Shown: positions 26,448 to 35,233, numbered from the stretch's first letter. The stretch: DNA of 64,000 bases from Cytobacillus massiliigabonensis (GCF_900199725.1 NZ_LT904902.1:590659-654658), one strand, 5' to 3'. Numbers and translations: made by a program. Notes: generated by a model from the sequence alone, not told the origin.

Positions 26448-27998
26448 CTATTGTAAAACTTGAGTTTTCAACGCTCTTCTCAAAATTTTTCCAGTTGTGT
26501 TTTTCGGAAGCTCCTCTAAAAATTCAATAGAAGAAGGGAGTTTATATTTCGCCAAATGCTGTGTACAATAGTCCATCAGCTCACTTTCAGTTAAGCTTGA
26601 ATTCTTCTTAACTACATAGCACCGAACAGCTTCACCGAGATTTGGATCAGGGACACCGATTACAGCTGCCTCAACAACATCCGGATGGTCATATAGCACC
26701 TCTTCTACTTCCCTTGGATACACATTATAGCCGCCAACAATGATTAGCTCCTTTTTCCTATCAACGATATAAAAATAGCCTTCCTCATCCATTCGCGCTA
26801 AATCGCCTGTATAAAGCCAGCCATCTTTAATCGTTGCTGCGGATTCTTCAGGCATTTTGTAGTAGCCCTTCATCACATTCGGACCGCGGACAATCAATTC
26901 CCCTACCTCACCGACAGGGACTTCATCACCGAGCTCATTGACAACTTTATTCTCGACATTCACAATCGATTGCCCAATTGAGCCTGCTTTTCTTGGTCTA
27001 TCCAGCGGGTTGAAGCATGTGACAGGGGATGCTTCTGAAAGACCGTATCCTTCAGAAATCAGCACATTAAATGTCTGTTCAAAGTTCTTTAATAGCGCAA
27101 CTGGCATCGCCGATCCGCCAGAAATACAAAGCCTTAGCGAGCTTAAGTCCCCACCATAGCTTTGCGCATATTGTAGAAGGAAATTATACATTGTTGGAAC
27201 ACCAGCAAATACAGTTGGCTTATATGCCTCAACAAGCCTGAACATTTCCTTAGGACTGAATTTCGGATCGATAATGATTGTTGCTCCATTCATCAGCGGG
27301 GCATTTAGGGCAACGGTTAAACAAAAGACATGAAACATTGGCAGCGTCGTAACCACTCGATCATCTTCATTCATATGCAAATAGTCACTAACATCCTTTG
27401 CATTACTATAAAGATTTTTATGAGTCAGCATCGCGCCCTTTGGCTTGCCTGTGGTGCCTGAAGTATAAAGGATGATTGCAACTTCATCATCTTCTAAATC
27501 TGGTCCTTTAAAGCTTAAATCACCCGATGCCAGCACTTGTGAAAACGATTTCAATTTAAAGAACACTGAAAGGCTAGTTAGATCAACGCCAGTTTCCTTC
27601 CCCTGAGGTGTTTCACAAATAATATAGTTCTCTACTTTCGGCAAAGCAGGATGCATTTTTTCAACTAAAGGAAGCAGCAAATCAAGGGCTACAACTGCCT
27701 TTACATCACCATTATTAACGATATAGCCAATTTCATCAGGAGTATAAATCGGGTTGATTGGTATAACTGTTGCTCCTAAACGAAGTGCTCCATGCAGAGC
27801 AATCACAAAGTGTGGAGAATTTCCTAACAATAAAGCAATATGATCCCCTTTTTTGACTCCTAATTGTTCTAGACCAGAAGCAAATTTCGTAACGGCTCCG
27901 TCTAGTTCTGCATATGTACTTGATTGGTCCATAAAATAATATGCTGGTTTGTCCCCCTTAGTTCGTGCGGTTTCATGAAGCTGTTTTGTTAAATTCAT
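26448..27998 (-). CDS. lcfB: Long-chain fatty-acid-CoA ligase LcfB
   Basis: 516 residues (B. subtilis LcfB, YhfL, 513). AMP-binding enzyme: P-loop [14 protein letters not shown] near residue 180, [40 protein letters not shown], and the C-terminal lysine loop [15 protein letters not shown]. Activates long-chain fatty acids to CoA esters for beta-oxidation. Ribosome binding site AGGGGG. A perfect FadR box sits about 20 bp ahead of the start, consistent with LcfB being in the FadR regulon in B. subtilis. Confidence 0.94.
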   Translation of the reverse strand: MNLTKQLHETARTKGDKPAYYFMDQSSTYAELDGAVTKFASGLEQLGVKKGDHIALLLGNSPHFVIALHGALRLGATVIPINPIYTPDEIGYIVNNGDVKAVVALDLLLPLVEKMHPALPKVENYIICETPQGKETGVDLTSLSVFFKLKSFSQVLASGDLSFKGPDLEDDEVAIILYTSGTTGKPKGAMLTHKNLYSNAKDVSDYLHMNEDDRVVTTLPMFHVFCLTVALNAPLMNGATIIIDPKFSPKEMFRLVEAYKPTVFAGVPTMYNFLLQYAQSYGGDLSSLRLCISGGSAMPVALLKNFEQTFNVLISEGYGLSEASPVTCFNPLDRPRKAGSIGQSIVNVENKVVNELGDEVPVGEVGELIVRGPNVMKGYYKMPEESAATIKDGWLYTGDLARMDEEGYFYIVDRKKELIIVGGYNVYPREVEEVLYDHPDVVEAAVIGVPDPNLGEAVRCYVVKKNSSLTESELMDYCTQHLAKYKLPSSIEFLEELPKNTTGKILRRALKTQVLQ

Positions 27999-28017
27999 TA
28001 CTCTTTCCCCCTTCTGA

Positions 28018-28035
28018 TGAATGAATAGTCATTCA
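28018..28035. promoter_or_regulatory. FadR operator upstream of lcfB
   Basis: TGAATGAATAGTCATTCA matches the published B. subtilis FadR consensus TGAATGAMTANTCATTCA at all fixed positions. It lies 20-37 bp ahead of the lcfB start, so binding would block transcription. Confidence 0.85.
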
Positions 28036-28170
28036 TTTTATTTAAATAATTTTCTAAATATATTATATTGAAAGAAAGTTATGTATTCAAGCAAAAAAGT
28101 TTTTAATGGAAATATTCAAGTTATTCTTACTTCTACAAATCCGAATTTTTATATTAATATAAAGTTATAA

Positions 28171-28200
28171 AAAACCGAACGGGTGTGACCGTTCGGTTTT
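28171..28200 (-). terminator. Terminator of the sigV-rsiV unit
   Basis: AAAACCGAACGG (28171-28182) pairs perfectly with CCGTTCGGTTTT (28189-28200), with T-runs outside. Confidence 0.85.
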
Positions 28201-28204
28201 TATA

Positions 28205-29092
28205 TTAATGAATATATTCATCGCTAACTAAAATGTCCGAAATTATTTCTGTCGGAATGATAAACTCAACAACTCCCATATATCCAGGAGCTACTTCGTA
28301 CTCATCAAAGGATATGACTAGTTTCCCTTCATTATTAATATAGAAGTTTTGCTCTTTGTTAATGGTTTCGAAAAGCTCAGTAAGTTCTTCGTCTTCTAAA
28401 CCAGCATTAGATACCCAATAGATTTTATTCTCATCAGCCTTCATTTGTTCACGCATTTGTTCTTTAATACTCTCACTAATTGTATTCACATAGCTATCAT
28501 TTTTAAATAACATGGGTAAGCTTAATAAGATTTGATTTTTCTTATCGATAGTATCGTATGACATGGTTGTTGAAGACGAACCAACTGTATTTACAACATA
28601 TCTGCCAATTGATAAGATCTGATCGTTATCTGTTTTCACCTCATAGCCGCTATCAACACCTAAATGCCCGCCGCCATTCTTCTCTAGATCCTTCATATCA
28701 ACCATGAATTCATCATACAGTTCTTTTCCCTCTTTTAAATATTTTTCATTCAGACTTTGAGATAACTCTCCATTCTCTAAATCTGAAACGGCCGGCACTT
28801 TTATGTCTGCTTGGTATTTATCCTTATCCACTTTATATTCTGTAAAGGTTAATACTTTTACTATACTCCCAACGACAGGCATTTCTGCTAAAGTGCTGGC
28901 CATTGCTGGGCTAATATTCAAACCTCCGATAAAAAGAACAGCAGCTGCAGCCGTCCCAGCCACCCACTTATACCCATTTTTCTTTTTCTTCTTCTTTCCT
29001 TTCAATAGTGCCCTCTCGACAATGAATTCCAATTCATCTGGTATTTGTATATTTTTATACTCTGTTTTTAGCTGCTCTAATTTTTTGTCCAT
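28205..29092 (-). CDS. rsiV: Anti-sigma-V factor RsiV (lysozyme-sensing)
   Basis: 295 residues from ATG 29092 (MDKKLEQLKTEYKNIQIPDE), after a GGGGGC site and one base past the sigma-factor stop. Cytoplasmic N-terminus with a poly-lysine stretch, one membrane span (about residues 42-63), then an extracellular part with the DUF4179/DUF3298 layout: DSGYEVKTDNDQILSIGRYV and a C-terminal domain ending EFIIPTEIISDILVSDEYIH. In B. subtilis RsiV binds lysozyme and is then cleaved to release SigV. Assignment rests on similarity in sequence and layout; length is close (B. subtilis 285). Confidence 0.85.
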   Translation of the reverse strand: MDKKLEQLKTEYKNIQIPDELEFIVERALLKGKKKKKKNGYKWVAGTAAAAVLFIGGLNISPAMASTLAEMPVVGSIVKVLTFTEYKVDKDKYQADIKVPAVSDLENGELSQSLNEKYLKEGKELYDEFMVDMKDLEKNGGGHLGVDSGYEVKTDNDQILSIGRYVVNTVGSSSTTMSYDTIDKKNQILLSLPMLFKNDSYVNTISESIKEQMREQMKADENKIYWVSNAGLEDEELTELFETINKEQNFYINNEGKLVISFDEYEVAPGYMGVVEFIIPTEIISDILVSDEYIH

Positions 29093-29093
29093 T

Positions 29094-29609
29094 CTAGTTT
29101 GCCCCCTTAATGACTTCATCGTTCAATTCGATGCGTAATAGCTTCAATGCTTTATACAATCTTGTTTTTATCGTATTCACATTTTCATTGAGAACATCAG
29201 CTACTTCTTCAATTTTCAGATCCTCAAAAAAACGTAAAACAATAATGCTTTTGTATTCAGGCGCTAATTGATCCATAGCCCTTTCTAAATCAATATTTTC
29301 ATAATGATCCTCACTGCCTGAGCTAATAAATTCCATTGTCTCTGCATCCACGATACTGACTCGTTTATGTTTTCTGAGAAAATCTAAGGAAGTATTGACC
29401 ACTATTCTATAAAACCAGCTTTTAAGCGTTTTTAAATCCTGAAGAGAATCAATGGAGACAATTGCTTTATGGATCGAATCTTGTACGATATCTAAAGCAT
29501 CCTCAGAATTTTTCACATAGCTGAAGGCTAGCCGATAAAAATTCTCCTTGTTCTCCCTAATAAATGTTGTAAATAATTCATCCTGGTTTATTCTACTTTT
29601 CTTTCCCAT
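29094..29609 (-). CDS. sigV: ECF RNA polymerase sigma factor SigV
   Basis: 171 residues. Region 2 (about 12-80: FRLAFSYVKNSEDALDIVQDSIHKA-like, LKSWFYRIVVNTSLDFLRKH) and region 4 (about 115-165: LAPEYKSIIVLRFFEDLKIE, VADVLNENVNTIKTRLYKAL) without other domains, as in ECF factors. Paired with RsiV, so probably the lysozyme-responsive factor. Unlike B. subtilis, no oatA or yrhK follows. Ribosome binding site AAGGAG. Confidence 0.86.
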   Translation of the reverse strand: MGKKSRINQDELFTTFIRENKENFYRLAFSYVKNSEDALDIVQDSIHKAIVSIDSLQDLKTLKSWFYRIVVNTSLDFLRKHKRVSIVDAETMEFISSGSEDHYENIDLERAMDQLAPEYKSIIVLRFFEDLKIEEVADVLNENVNTIKTRLYKALKLLRIELNDEVIKGAN

Positions 29610-29656
29610 GTCGCAAAAAGGCTCCTTTATTGCTATTAATTTGTATACACTTTAAA

Positions 29657-29684
29657 GACGCATCATCAGTGGTAAAAAGTTTTA
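29657..29684 (-). promoter_or_regulatory. Possible ECF (autoregulatory) promoter of sigV
   Basis: On the minus strand: AAAAC with TTTTTA, then CGTC (reverse of 29657-29660). The spacing is one or two bases longer than usual for ECF promoters, so tentative. Confidence 0.4.
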
Positions 29685-29722
29685 GCTTTTTATTATTGCT
29701 ATTTAAATACGTAGTGGGGTAG

Positions 29723-29853
29723 TGGTTGATTTCCGCTCCAGGCACTCGCTTTCCGCGGGGTGGGCGCTGAGCCTCCTCGGCGCTAGCGCCTGTGGGATCT
29801 CAGCTGTCCCACACTTCCCGCAGGAGTCTCGCACCTTCTGCTCCAATCAACCA
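29723..29853. repeat. 131-bp imperfect palindromic intergenic element
   Basis: TGGTTGATTTCCGCTCCAGG at the left end and ATCAACCA at the right; the arms TGGTTGATT...GGCACTCGC and GCGAG..GGAGCAG...AATCAACCA are complementary with gaps. The interior is GC-rich (GGCGCTAGCGCC). The sequence resembles a dispersed element I know from several Bacillaceae genomes. Confidence 0.75.
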
Positions 29854-29945
29854 ACTTTTTTTGTAAATAGTTCTTCATACCTCCTTTTCAAAAACAACTA
29901 TCTTTTAAAAGAGAGCCTTATTATTGACTTTTGCTCATTAAAAAA

Positions 29946-29967
29946 AGCGTTCCCCGTAAGGAACACT
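29946..29967 (-). terminator. Terminator of the yhfI-lplJ unit
   Basis: AGCGTTCC/GGAACACT hairpin followed by seven T on the minus strand. Confidence 0.8.
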
Positions 29968-29977
29968 CTCATGAATT

Positions 29978-30967
29978 TTAGTATATTAATTGTAGGAAAT
30001 CTTCTTTCGTAATATTTCCGAAATAATGTTTAATATCAATATCTTCAAGTGCTTTTTCTAACTCTGCCTTTTCGTAGCGAGTGCCAATTAATTGATTTTC
30101 AATATCACTAACATCGCCTACACCGAAAAAGTCACCATATATTTTGCAATTTTCAACTTTGCCTTTATCCACGTCCAGTCGAATATCTATGCCGCCAACT
30201 GGGAAACGATGAGAATGCTGCAAATTGAATTTTGGAGATTTCCCGTAATTCCAGTCCCAATTCTGATATCTTTCCTTCGATAACTGATGAATATTTTCCC
30301 AGTCTTCGTCTGTAAGAACATACTCTTCAATTTGATCCTTGCCGCCAAAAATATTTTCAAGCAATAAGGCACGGAATTCTTCCATCGTAATTTTCTCTTT
30401 TAAAAACTCAGAAATATTTGCAACACGGCTGCGAATCGATTTGATTCCCTTCGATTCAATTTTATCCTTTTTGACCTTTAATGCTGAAACAACACTGTCA
30501 ATTTCGGAATCAAGCATAAGTGTACCGTGGCTAAACATTCTGCCCTTAGTGGAGAATTGAGCATTCCCTGAAATTTTTCTGCCTTCAACAGTAAGGTCAT
30601 TCCTGCCGCTAAGTTCTGCATCTACCCCTAACTTTCTTAATGCGTCAACCACAGGCTCAGTAAACTTTCGGAAATTATGGAAGCTCTCCCCATCGTCTTT
30701 TGTAATGAAGCTGAAGTTCAAATTGCCTAAATCGTGGTACACTGCGCCACCGCCAGATAATCGGCGAACGACGTGGATGCCGTTGCTTTCCACATACTCC
30801 GTATTAATTTCTTCAATTGTATTCTGGTTTTTCCCAATAATGATGGATGGCTCATTTATGTAAAAAAGCAAATACGTCTCGTTAATATCTAAATTTTTTA
30901 ATGCGTATTCTTCAATCGCTAAATTAATTCTTGGATCATTAATCCCTTTGTTATCGATAAATAGCAT
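29978..30967 (-). CDS. lplJ: Lipoate-protein ligase LplJ
   Basis: 329 residues. LplA-family signatures: IIIGKNQNTIEEIN (about 42-55), RRLSGGGAVYHDLGNLNFSF (68-87), and GRKISGNAQFSTKGRMFSHG with the conserved lysine, then the small C-terminal domain. Activates lipoate with ATP and attaches it to E2 subunits of the 2-oxoacid dehydrogenases and glycine cleavage H protein. B. subtilis LplJ (YhfJ) is 331 residues in the same neighbourhood. Starts 13 bp after yhfI, so the two are probably one operon. Ribosome binding site AAGGAGTG. Confidence 0.94.
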   Translation of the reverse strand: MLFIDNKGINDPRINLAIEEYALKNLDINETYLLFYINEPSIIIGKNQNTIEEINTEYVESNGIHVVRRLSGGGAVYHDLGNLNFSFITKDDGESFHNFRKFTEPVVDALRKLGVDAELSGRNDLTVEGRKISGNAQFSTKGRMFSHGTLMLDSEIDSVVSALKVKKDKIESKGIKSIRSRVANISEFLKEKITMEEFRALLLENIFGGKDQIEEYVLTDEDWENIHQLSKERYQNWDWNYGKSPKFNLQHSHRFPVGGIDIRLDVDKGKVENCKIYGDFFGVGDVSDIENQLIGTRYEKAELEKALEDIDIKHYFGNITKEDFLQLIY

Positions 30968-30980
30968 ATTGATTCACTCC

Positions 30981-31715
30981 TTATAATTTAACAGACCATT
31001 GATAGGCAGCAAGCGCAATTGACCCGCTGTACATATCCGCAGCTTCTTCCTTTAATTGCTCAATATTCCCGTAATGCGGCAGATGAGTAAGCAAAAGTTT
31101 TTTGACATTTGCTTTTTGTGCTAAAGTTCCTGCATCATAGCTTGTCATATGTCCAGCATTCTTGCCATTCTGATGCTTATAAAAATTACATTCACACACT
31201 AATAAATCCGCTCCATTGCAAAAAGGAACGAATTCTTCTTTGTATGATGTATCCGCAGTATACACAAGGGATTTTCCATCCGCCTCAATTCTCATCGCAA
31301 AGCATGGAACAGGATGATCCGTCTGTAAAAATTGTATCGCAAATGGACCAATTTTTAAAGTTTGATCTGTTTGATAGGCAATCCCCTTAGTAATCTCTTT
31401 ATACGTTAATTTGGAAAATTCATGTTCATCCATCCCATGACCATAAATAGGAAGACATTCCGTCTTCTTGCCTAAAAAACCTTGAATAAGACGGGCATGC
31501 TGCAGTACACCAATATCTGCAATATGATCCGGATGATAATGAGAAAGAATGACCCCATCAATATCCTCCGGCTGGATGATCTTTTGCATTTTTGCAAGGA
31601 CACCGCTCCCGAAATCAAGCATTAATTGAAAACCATCGTGTTCTAGTAAATACCCTGAGCTCGCTTCATCTGCTTTTGGATACCCGCCCCAGCAGCCGAT
31701 CACTGTAAACTTCAT
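30981..31715 (-). CDS. yhfI: MBL-fold metallo-hydrolase YhfI
   Basis: 244 residues. The metallo-beta-lactamase motif HYHPDH is at residues 59-64, with further metal ligands in TDHPVPCFAMR, YTADTSYKEE and LLLTHLPHY. The layout (RNase Z-like, no exosite insertion) matches YhfI. Substrate unknown; relatives include phosphodiesterases. First gene of the yhfI-lplJ unit; ribosome binding site GAAGGAGGAG. Confidence 0.9.
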   Translation of the reverse strand: MKFTVIGCWGGYPKADEASSGYLLEHDGFQLMLDFGSGVLAKMQKIIQPEDIDGVILSHYHPDHIADIGVLQHARLIQGFLGKKTECLPIYGHGMDEHEFSKLTYKEITKGIAYQTDQTLKIGPFAIQFLQTDHPVPCFAMRIEADGKSLVYTADTSYKEEFVPFCNGADLLVCECNFYKHQNGKNAGHMTSYDAGTLAQKANVKKLLLTHLPHYGNIEQLKEEAADMYSGSIALAAYQWSVKL

Positions 31716-31846
31716 TATTTCTCCTCCTTCAACCTATTTCTTCGTTATTTTCACCTAATAATTGAAATGGAAAACATTTAATCATTACTAATATACCTGA
31801 ATTAGCCATTTTTTTCATATTCCATATTTTTGTATCAAAACAGCCA

Positions 31847-31860
31847 TTGACGCGCGTCAA
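31847..31860. promoter_or_regulatory. Perfect 14-bp palindrome ahead of yhfH
   Basis: TTGACGCGCGTCAA is its own reverse complement. It lies five bases before TATAAT (31865-31870), a probable -10 box, so it could be an operator. See findings. Confidence 0.5.
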
Positions 31861-31927
31861 CTGTTATAATACAATAAAAGAAATCTTACTATTCTAAACA
31901 AACACAAACCACCGGGAGGCTTTTAAA

Positions 31928-32062
31928 ATGATCCAAAACATTTTAGATTTCTTTAGAAATTTACCAGCAAAGCAATGTGTTGACTGTGGGAATCCTATCG
32001 AAGAACAGCATGAATGCTATGGAAACAAATGTGATCATTGTATGGGAGTATCGGATATATAG
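31928..32062 (+). CDS. yhfH: YhfH family zinc-finger-like small protein
   Basis: 44 residues, MIQNILDFFRNLPAKQCVDC then GNPIEEQHECYGNKCDHCMG. Two CxxC pairs (C17/C20 and C35/C38) would bind a metal, and an extra cysteine lies at 30. Matches the YhfH family of bacilli, which is small, conserved and of unknown role. Ribosome binding site CGGGAGG nine bases before the ATG. Divergent to yhfI. The TAG stop merges into the left end of repeat copy B. Confidence 0.85.
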   Translation: MIQNILDFFRNLPAKQCVDCGNPIEEQHECYGNKCDHCMGVSDI

Positions 32063-32184
32063 AAAAGCGGAGGGGGCTTGCCTAAGGGCGACAAGCATAA
32101 GGCAAGCTGGATGGAAGGTTGTTCTTTAACCTTTTAGCCAGCTTGACTTATGACCTCGAGCCCCTAGCCACCGCAGCTAGACAT
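32061..32184 (+). repeat. Composite hairpin element, copy B
   Basis: 124 bp from AGAAAAGCGGAGGGGGCTTG to GCAGCTAGACAT. Arms CATAAGGCAAGCTGG and CCAGCTTGACTTATG pair with a single mismatch around an inner GGAAGGTT/AACCTTTT hairpin (loop GTTCTTT). Immediately followed by copy C. The first two bases form the end of the yhfH stop codon. Confidence 0.85.
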
Positions 32185-32308
32185 AGAAAAGCGGAAGACG
32201 CCTGCTTATCGGCGACAAGCACAGGACGAGCCGGCAGGGAGGTTGTTCTTTAACCTCCTTGGCGGCTTGGCTTGTGGCCTCGAGCCGATGGCGCCTAGAG
32301 CTAGACAT
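32185..32308 (+). repeat. Composite hairpin element, copy C
   Basis: 124 bp from AGAAAAGCGGAAGACGCCTG to AGAGCTAGACAT, in tandem with copy B. Same shape as B with changed arms (CACAGGACGAGCCGG and CGGCTTGGCTTGTG) and the inner hairpin GGGAGGTT/AACCTCCT. Several differences between B and C keep base pairing. Confidence 0.85.
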
Positions 32309-32320
32309 ATAAACTAACAC

Positions 32321-32360
32321 AACAAAACCAGCCGCTTCATTTAAAACGGCTGGTTTTGTT
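32321..32360. terminator. Terminator of yhgE
   Basis: AACAAAACCAGCCG (32321-32334) pairs perfectly with CGGCTGGTTTTGTT (32347-32360). Confidence 0.85.
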
Positions 32361-32363
32361 CGT

Positions 32364-34529
32364 TTATTCTGTAACAGCTGCAGCAGCAAAACGTTTCTTA
32401 TGCATGCCTGTGAAGAATGTAATTGTTCCTGCAATAAATAAAACAATGAATATCGCTAGTATTCCTACATTATGCCACATAAAGCTAAAGTCACCGCTTG
32501 ATATAACTGCCTTGAAGCCTGAAACAGTATAAGTCATTGGCAAGAATGAGCTAATTGGCTGTAAGAAATTAGGGATTAACTCAAGTGGGAATGTACCCGC
32601 ACTAGTAGTTAATTGCAAAATTAAGATGATGATCGCGATGAAACGTCCAGGATCACCAAATGTTGTAACAAAGAACTGAATTAATGTAATGAATGTCAGG
32701 CTTGTAATGATGGCAAAGAGAATAAATAAAGGTACACTTTGCACTTCAATTTTTAATCCGACAAACATTATTAACACAGAGATTAGCGCTTGAATAATTC
32801 CAATTCCCATGAGAATAAGGAATTTACTTGTAAACCAGCTCATTCCGTTCTTAGGCACGCCTGCTGGTTCACGTAATGGAAAGACAATGGAAAGCAAGAG
32901 TGCACCAACAAATAGACCAAGTGATAAGAAATATGGAGCAAATCCAGTTCCATAGTTTGGTACCTTATTAATCTTCTCGTTATCCACTTTAACTGGGCCA
33001 GCCATCATACTGAAAGTATCATCATTTGCATGAACAGATGATGCCTTGTCAGCCCCATCAGCTAATTTGTTAGCTAATTCCTCTGAACCTTCATGTAATG
33101 TTGCATTTCCATCAGCTATCTTTCCGGCACCGTCTTTAAGCTGGGCTGTTCCATCTTTAATGGCTGAAGAACCATCTTGTAATTGACCAAGCCCCCCAGC
33201 TAATACAGTTGAACCAGAAGCTAATTGATCTGCGCCTGCCTTCGCATCTGCGAATTTCTCACTAAATGTATTCATTCCTGCTTGGAATTCATTTTGTCCC
33301 TTCGAAACTGCTTGTGCACCGCTCTCAAGCTTTTCGCTTCCTTTTGCAAGCTCGTTTACACCTTGCTGAAGCTGTTTCTGGCCTGCGTTTAGTTCACCAA
33401 TTTTAACAGCTATTTCATTTCCGCCATTAGCAAGCTGGCCAGCAGCTCCGGCAAGTTCAGCAGTTCCTGTTTTAAGCTGATTCAAAGCACCCTCTAACTC
33501 TAAACGCTCTGGTGAATTTTCAGGAAGCTGGCCAATCAATGCTTGGAGTTTTTCTTGTAGCACAGCCATTCCGCCATTTACTTTTTGCGCTTCAGATTGC
33601 CATTGTTGTAAAGAGGAAGATAGTGTTTTTGCACCAGCACCAATCTGCTCTGTACCAGTGACAACAGCTGGCAGCTTCTCTTTAACTGCCCCCAAGCCTT
33701 CTTTTGTCTGATGAATGCCTGCAGCCAACTGCTCATGACCTGCTTTTAATTGATCAGACGCTGACTTTAATGTATTCTGTCCTTCTTGCAGTTGACCAAG
33801 TCCATCTGCCAAAGTTTTTGAACCAGCAACTAACTCCTTAGAGCCGTCATTAATTTTTCCTACTCCATCATTAAATTCAATTGATTTATCAGCTAATAAA
33901 GAAAGCTTATCATAAATTAGAGATGAGCCATCCTTCAGTTCGGCTGCACCATCATTTATTTTAGAAGCCCCATCACTTGCTTGCCCCATTCCATCGGCAA
34001 GTTCCGTCACCTTATCAAACATGGTTTCTGCATATGTTTCGGTTATTTTCTCAGAAATAGATGATTTAATTTTTTCAATAGCTGTTTCACCTATTTGCGA
34101 AGATAGAAAGTTATAGCTTTCATTCGGAACATAGACAAGCTTTAACTTTTCCGGATGATCATCAAGCAAAGTGGTTGCATTAGATGAAAATTCTGATGGA
34201 ATTTCAATCAGCATATAATATTTTTGATTTTTAAGATCCTTGTAGCCTTGCTCTTTATTAACAAACTTAAAATTAAAATCTCCGCTTTCCTTTAATTTAT
34301 CAACAAGTTCGTCTCCAAGCTGCAGCTCTTTCCCTTCAAAATCAGCACCTTTATCCTCATTTACAATTGCAACAGGTAAATCTGCCAAATGATCATAAGG
34401 ATCCCAAAACGCCCATAGGAACATACCGCTGTATAATACCGGAATAAATAGAACTGCAATTATTGGAATAAGAAGCTTTTTATTCCGCAAAACAGACAGC
34501 AATTCCTTTTTGAAAAGACTTTCTCTCAA
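32364..34529 (-). CDS. yhgE: YhgE/Pip-type membrane protein (ABC-2-like efflux permease)
   Basis: 721 residues. N-terminal membrane span (about 16-37), a long extracellular part (about 40-520) and five C-terminal spans (about 525-715) in the ABC-2 arrangement. The extracellular part is filled with short X-x-DG/L-xx-G repeats (INDGAAELKDGSSLIYDKLS, GKINDGSKELVAGSKTLADG), typical of YhgE/Pip proteins including phage-infection protein Pip. The family is often linked to drug or lipid export. Controlled, by the sequence, by YhgD: the 66-bp gap holds a 23-bp operator. Confidence 0.92.
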   Translation of the reverse strand: MRESLFKKELLSVLRNKKLLIPIIAVLFIPVLYSGMFLWAFWDPYDHLADLPVAIVNEDKGADFEGKELQLGDELVDKLKESGDFNFKFVNKEQGYKDLKNQKYYMLIEIPSEFSSNATTLLDDHPEKLKLVYVPNESYNFLSSQIGETAIEKIKSSISEKITETYAETMFDKVTELADGMGQASDGASKINDGAAELKDGSSLIYDKLSLLADKSIEFNDGVGKINDGSKELVAGSKTLADGLGQLQEGQNTLKSASDQLKAGHEQLAAGIHQTKEGLGAVKEKLPAVVTGTEQIGAGAKTLSSSLQQWQSEAQKVNGGMAVLQEKLQALIGQLPENSPERLELEGALNQLKTGTAELAGAAGQLANGGNEIAVKIGELNAGQKQLQQGVNELAKGSEKLESGAQAVSKGQNEFQAGMNTFSEKFADAKAGADQLASGSTVLAGGLGQLQDGSSAIKDGTAQLKDGAGKIADGNATLHEGSEELANKLADGADKASSVHANDDTFSMMAGPVKVDNEKINKVPNYGTGFAPYFLSLGLFVGALLLSIVFPLREPAGVPKNGMSWFTSKFLILMGIGIIQALISVLIMFVGLKIEVQSVPLFILFAIITSLTFITLIQFFVTTFGDPGRFIAIIILILQLTTSAGTFPLELIPNFLQPISSFLPMTYTVSGFKAVISSGDFSFMWHNVGILAIFIVLFIAGTITFFTGMHKKRFAAAAVTE

Positions 34530-34551
34530 TGTTGTTGCCTCCTTGTTAAAC

Positions 34552-34574
34552 TGACTGTTTTGTTCATTTAGTCA
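34552..34574. promoter_or_regulatory. YhgD operator ahead of yhgE
   Basis: TGACTGTTT, five bases, ATTTAGTCA: a 23-bp inverted repeat with TGACT outer arms. The half-site TGACTAAAT also occurs at 35234 upstream of yhgD. Confidence 0.7.
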
Positions 34575-34595
34575 ATATATTCCAAAAAACGAGGA

Positions 34596-35171
34596 CTATC
34601 TGTTTGATAATCCCTTAAAGATATACTGTTCAAATAACTTCGCAATTTCTTCCTTTTCTAATGGTTCATTGCGCTTTTCCCAATCGAAAATGAGAGCAAC
34701 ATAAAGCTTTAACATAATAAATGCTGTTACTTCAGGGTTGCATTCTTGGATTTCTCCCTTTTCAATTGCAGCAACGATTTTCTCCTTCAAATAGCCAAGA
34801 ATGGCATCCTCTAGTTTAATCATAACCTCCATAACAGCAGGAGTTCCCATTTCCTTCTCCTCTTGGAAGAGCTTTATTGTCAGCTGATGCTTTAAGCGGA
34901 ATTCCAAGATCTGATAAAGACCACGATGAACTTTTTCATGAAAAGAAAGGCTGGAATCCATTGCTTCATCAGCCGCCTTCTTCATTTCACTAATGAGCGA
35001 GCTAATGATTTCATCGAACAGTTCTTCTTTATTTTTAAAAAAGGTATAAATCGTTCCTTTCCCTACGTTTGCAATCTTTGCAACCTGATCCATTGTTGTG
35101 GCCTTAAAGCCAAATAATGAAAAGGATTTAGTAGCCGCCTCAATAATCAGCTGCTTTCGATCGATTGCCAT
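34596..35171 (-). CDS. yhgD: TetR-family repressor YhgD
   Basis: 191 residues. TetR DNA-binding region at about 6-52 (IIEAATKSFSLFGFKATTMD, VAKIANVGKGTIYTFFKNKE), followed by the helical ligand-binding domain (TetR_C, about 75-185). Regulates the adjacent yhgE efflux-type gene, as in B. subtilis; inducing ligand unknown. Ribosome binding site AGAGGTGAGGG. yhgE begins 66 bp downstream and has its own operator. Confidence 0.92.
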   Translation of the reverse strand: MAIDRKQLIIEAATKSFSLFGFKATTMDQVAKIANVGKGTIYTFFKNKEELFDEIISSLISEMKKAADEAMDSSLSFHEKVHRGLYQILEFRLKHQLTIKLFQEEKEMGTPAVMEVMIKLEDAILGYLKEKIVAAIEKGEIQECNPEVTAFIMLKLYVALIFDWEKRNEPLEKEEIAKLFEQYIFKGLSNR

Positions 35172-35233
35172 TCCCTCACCTCTTTAAGAAATGCATTAGC
35201 GTCTGCACGCTGAAGCTTGAAAATAAGAATAAT

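Noticed and set aside
31847-31870. Sigma-A promoter TTGACG...TATAAT for yhfH
   Set aside because: The spacer is only 12 bp, too short for sigma-A. The TTGACG belongs to a palindrome instead; the -10 box may be used with another -35.
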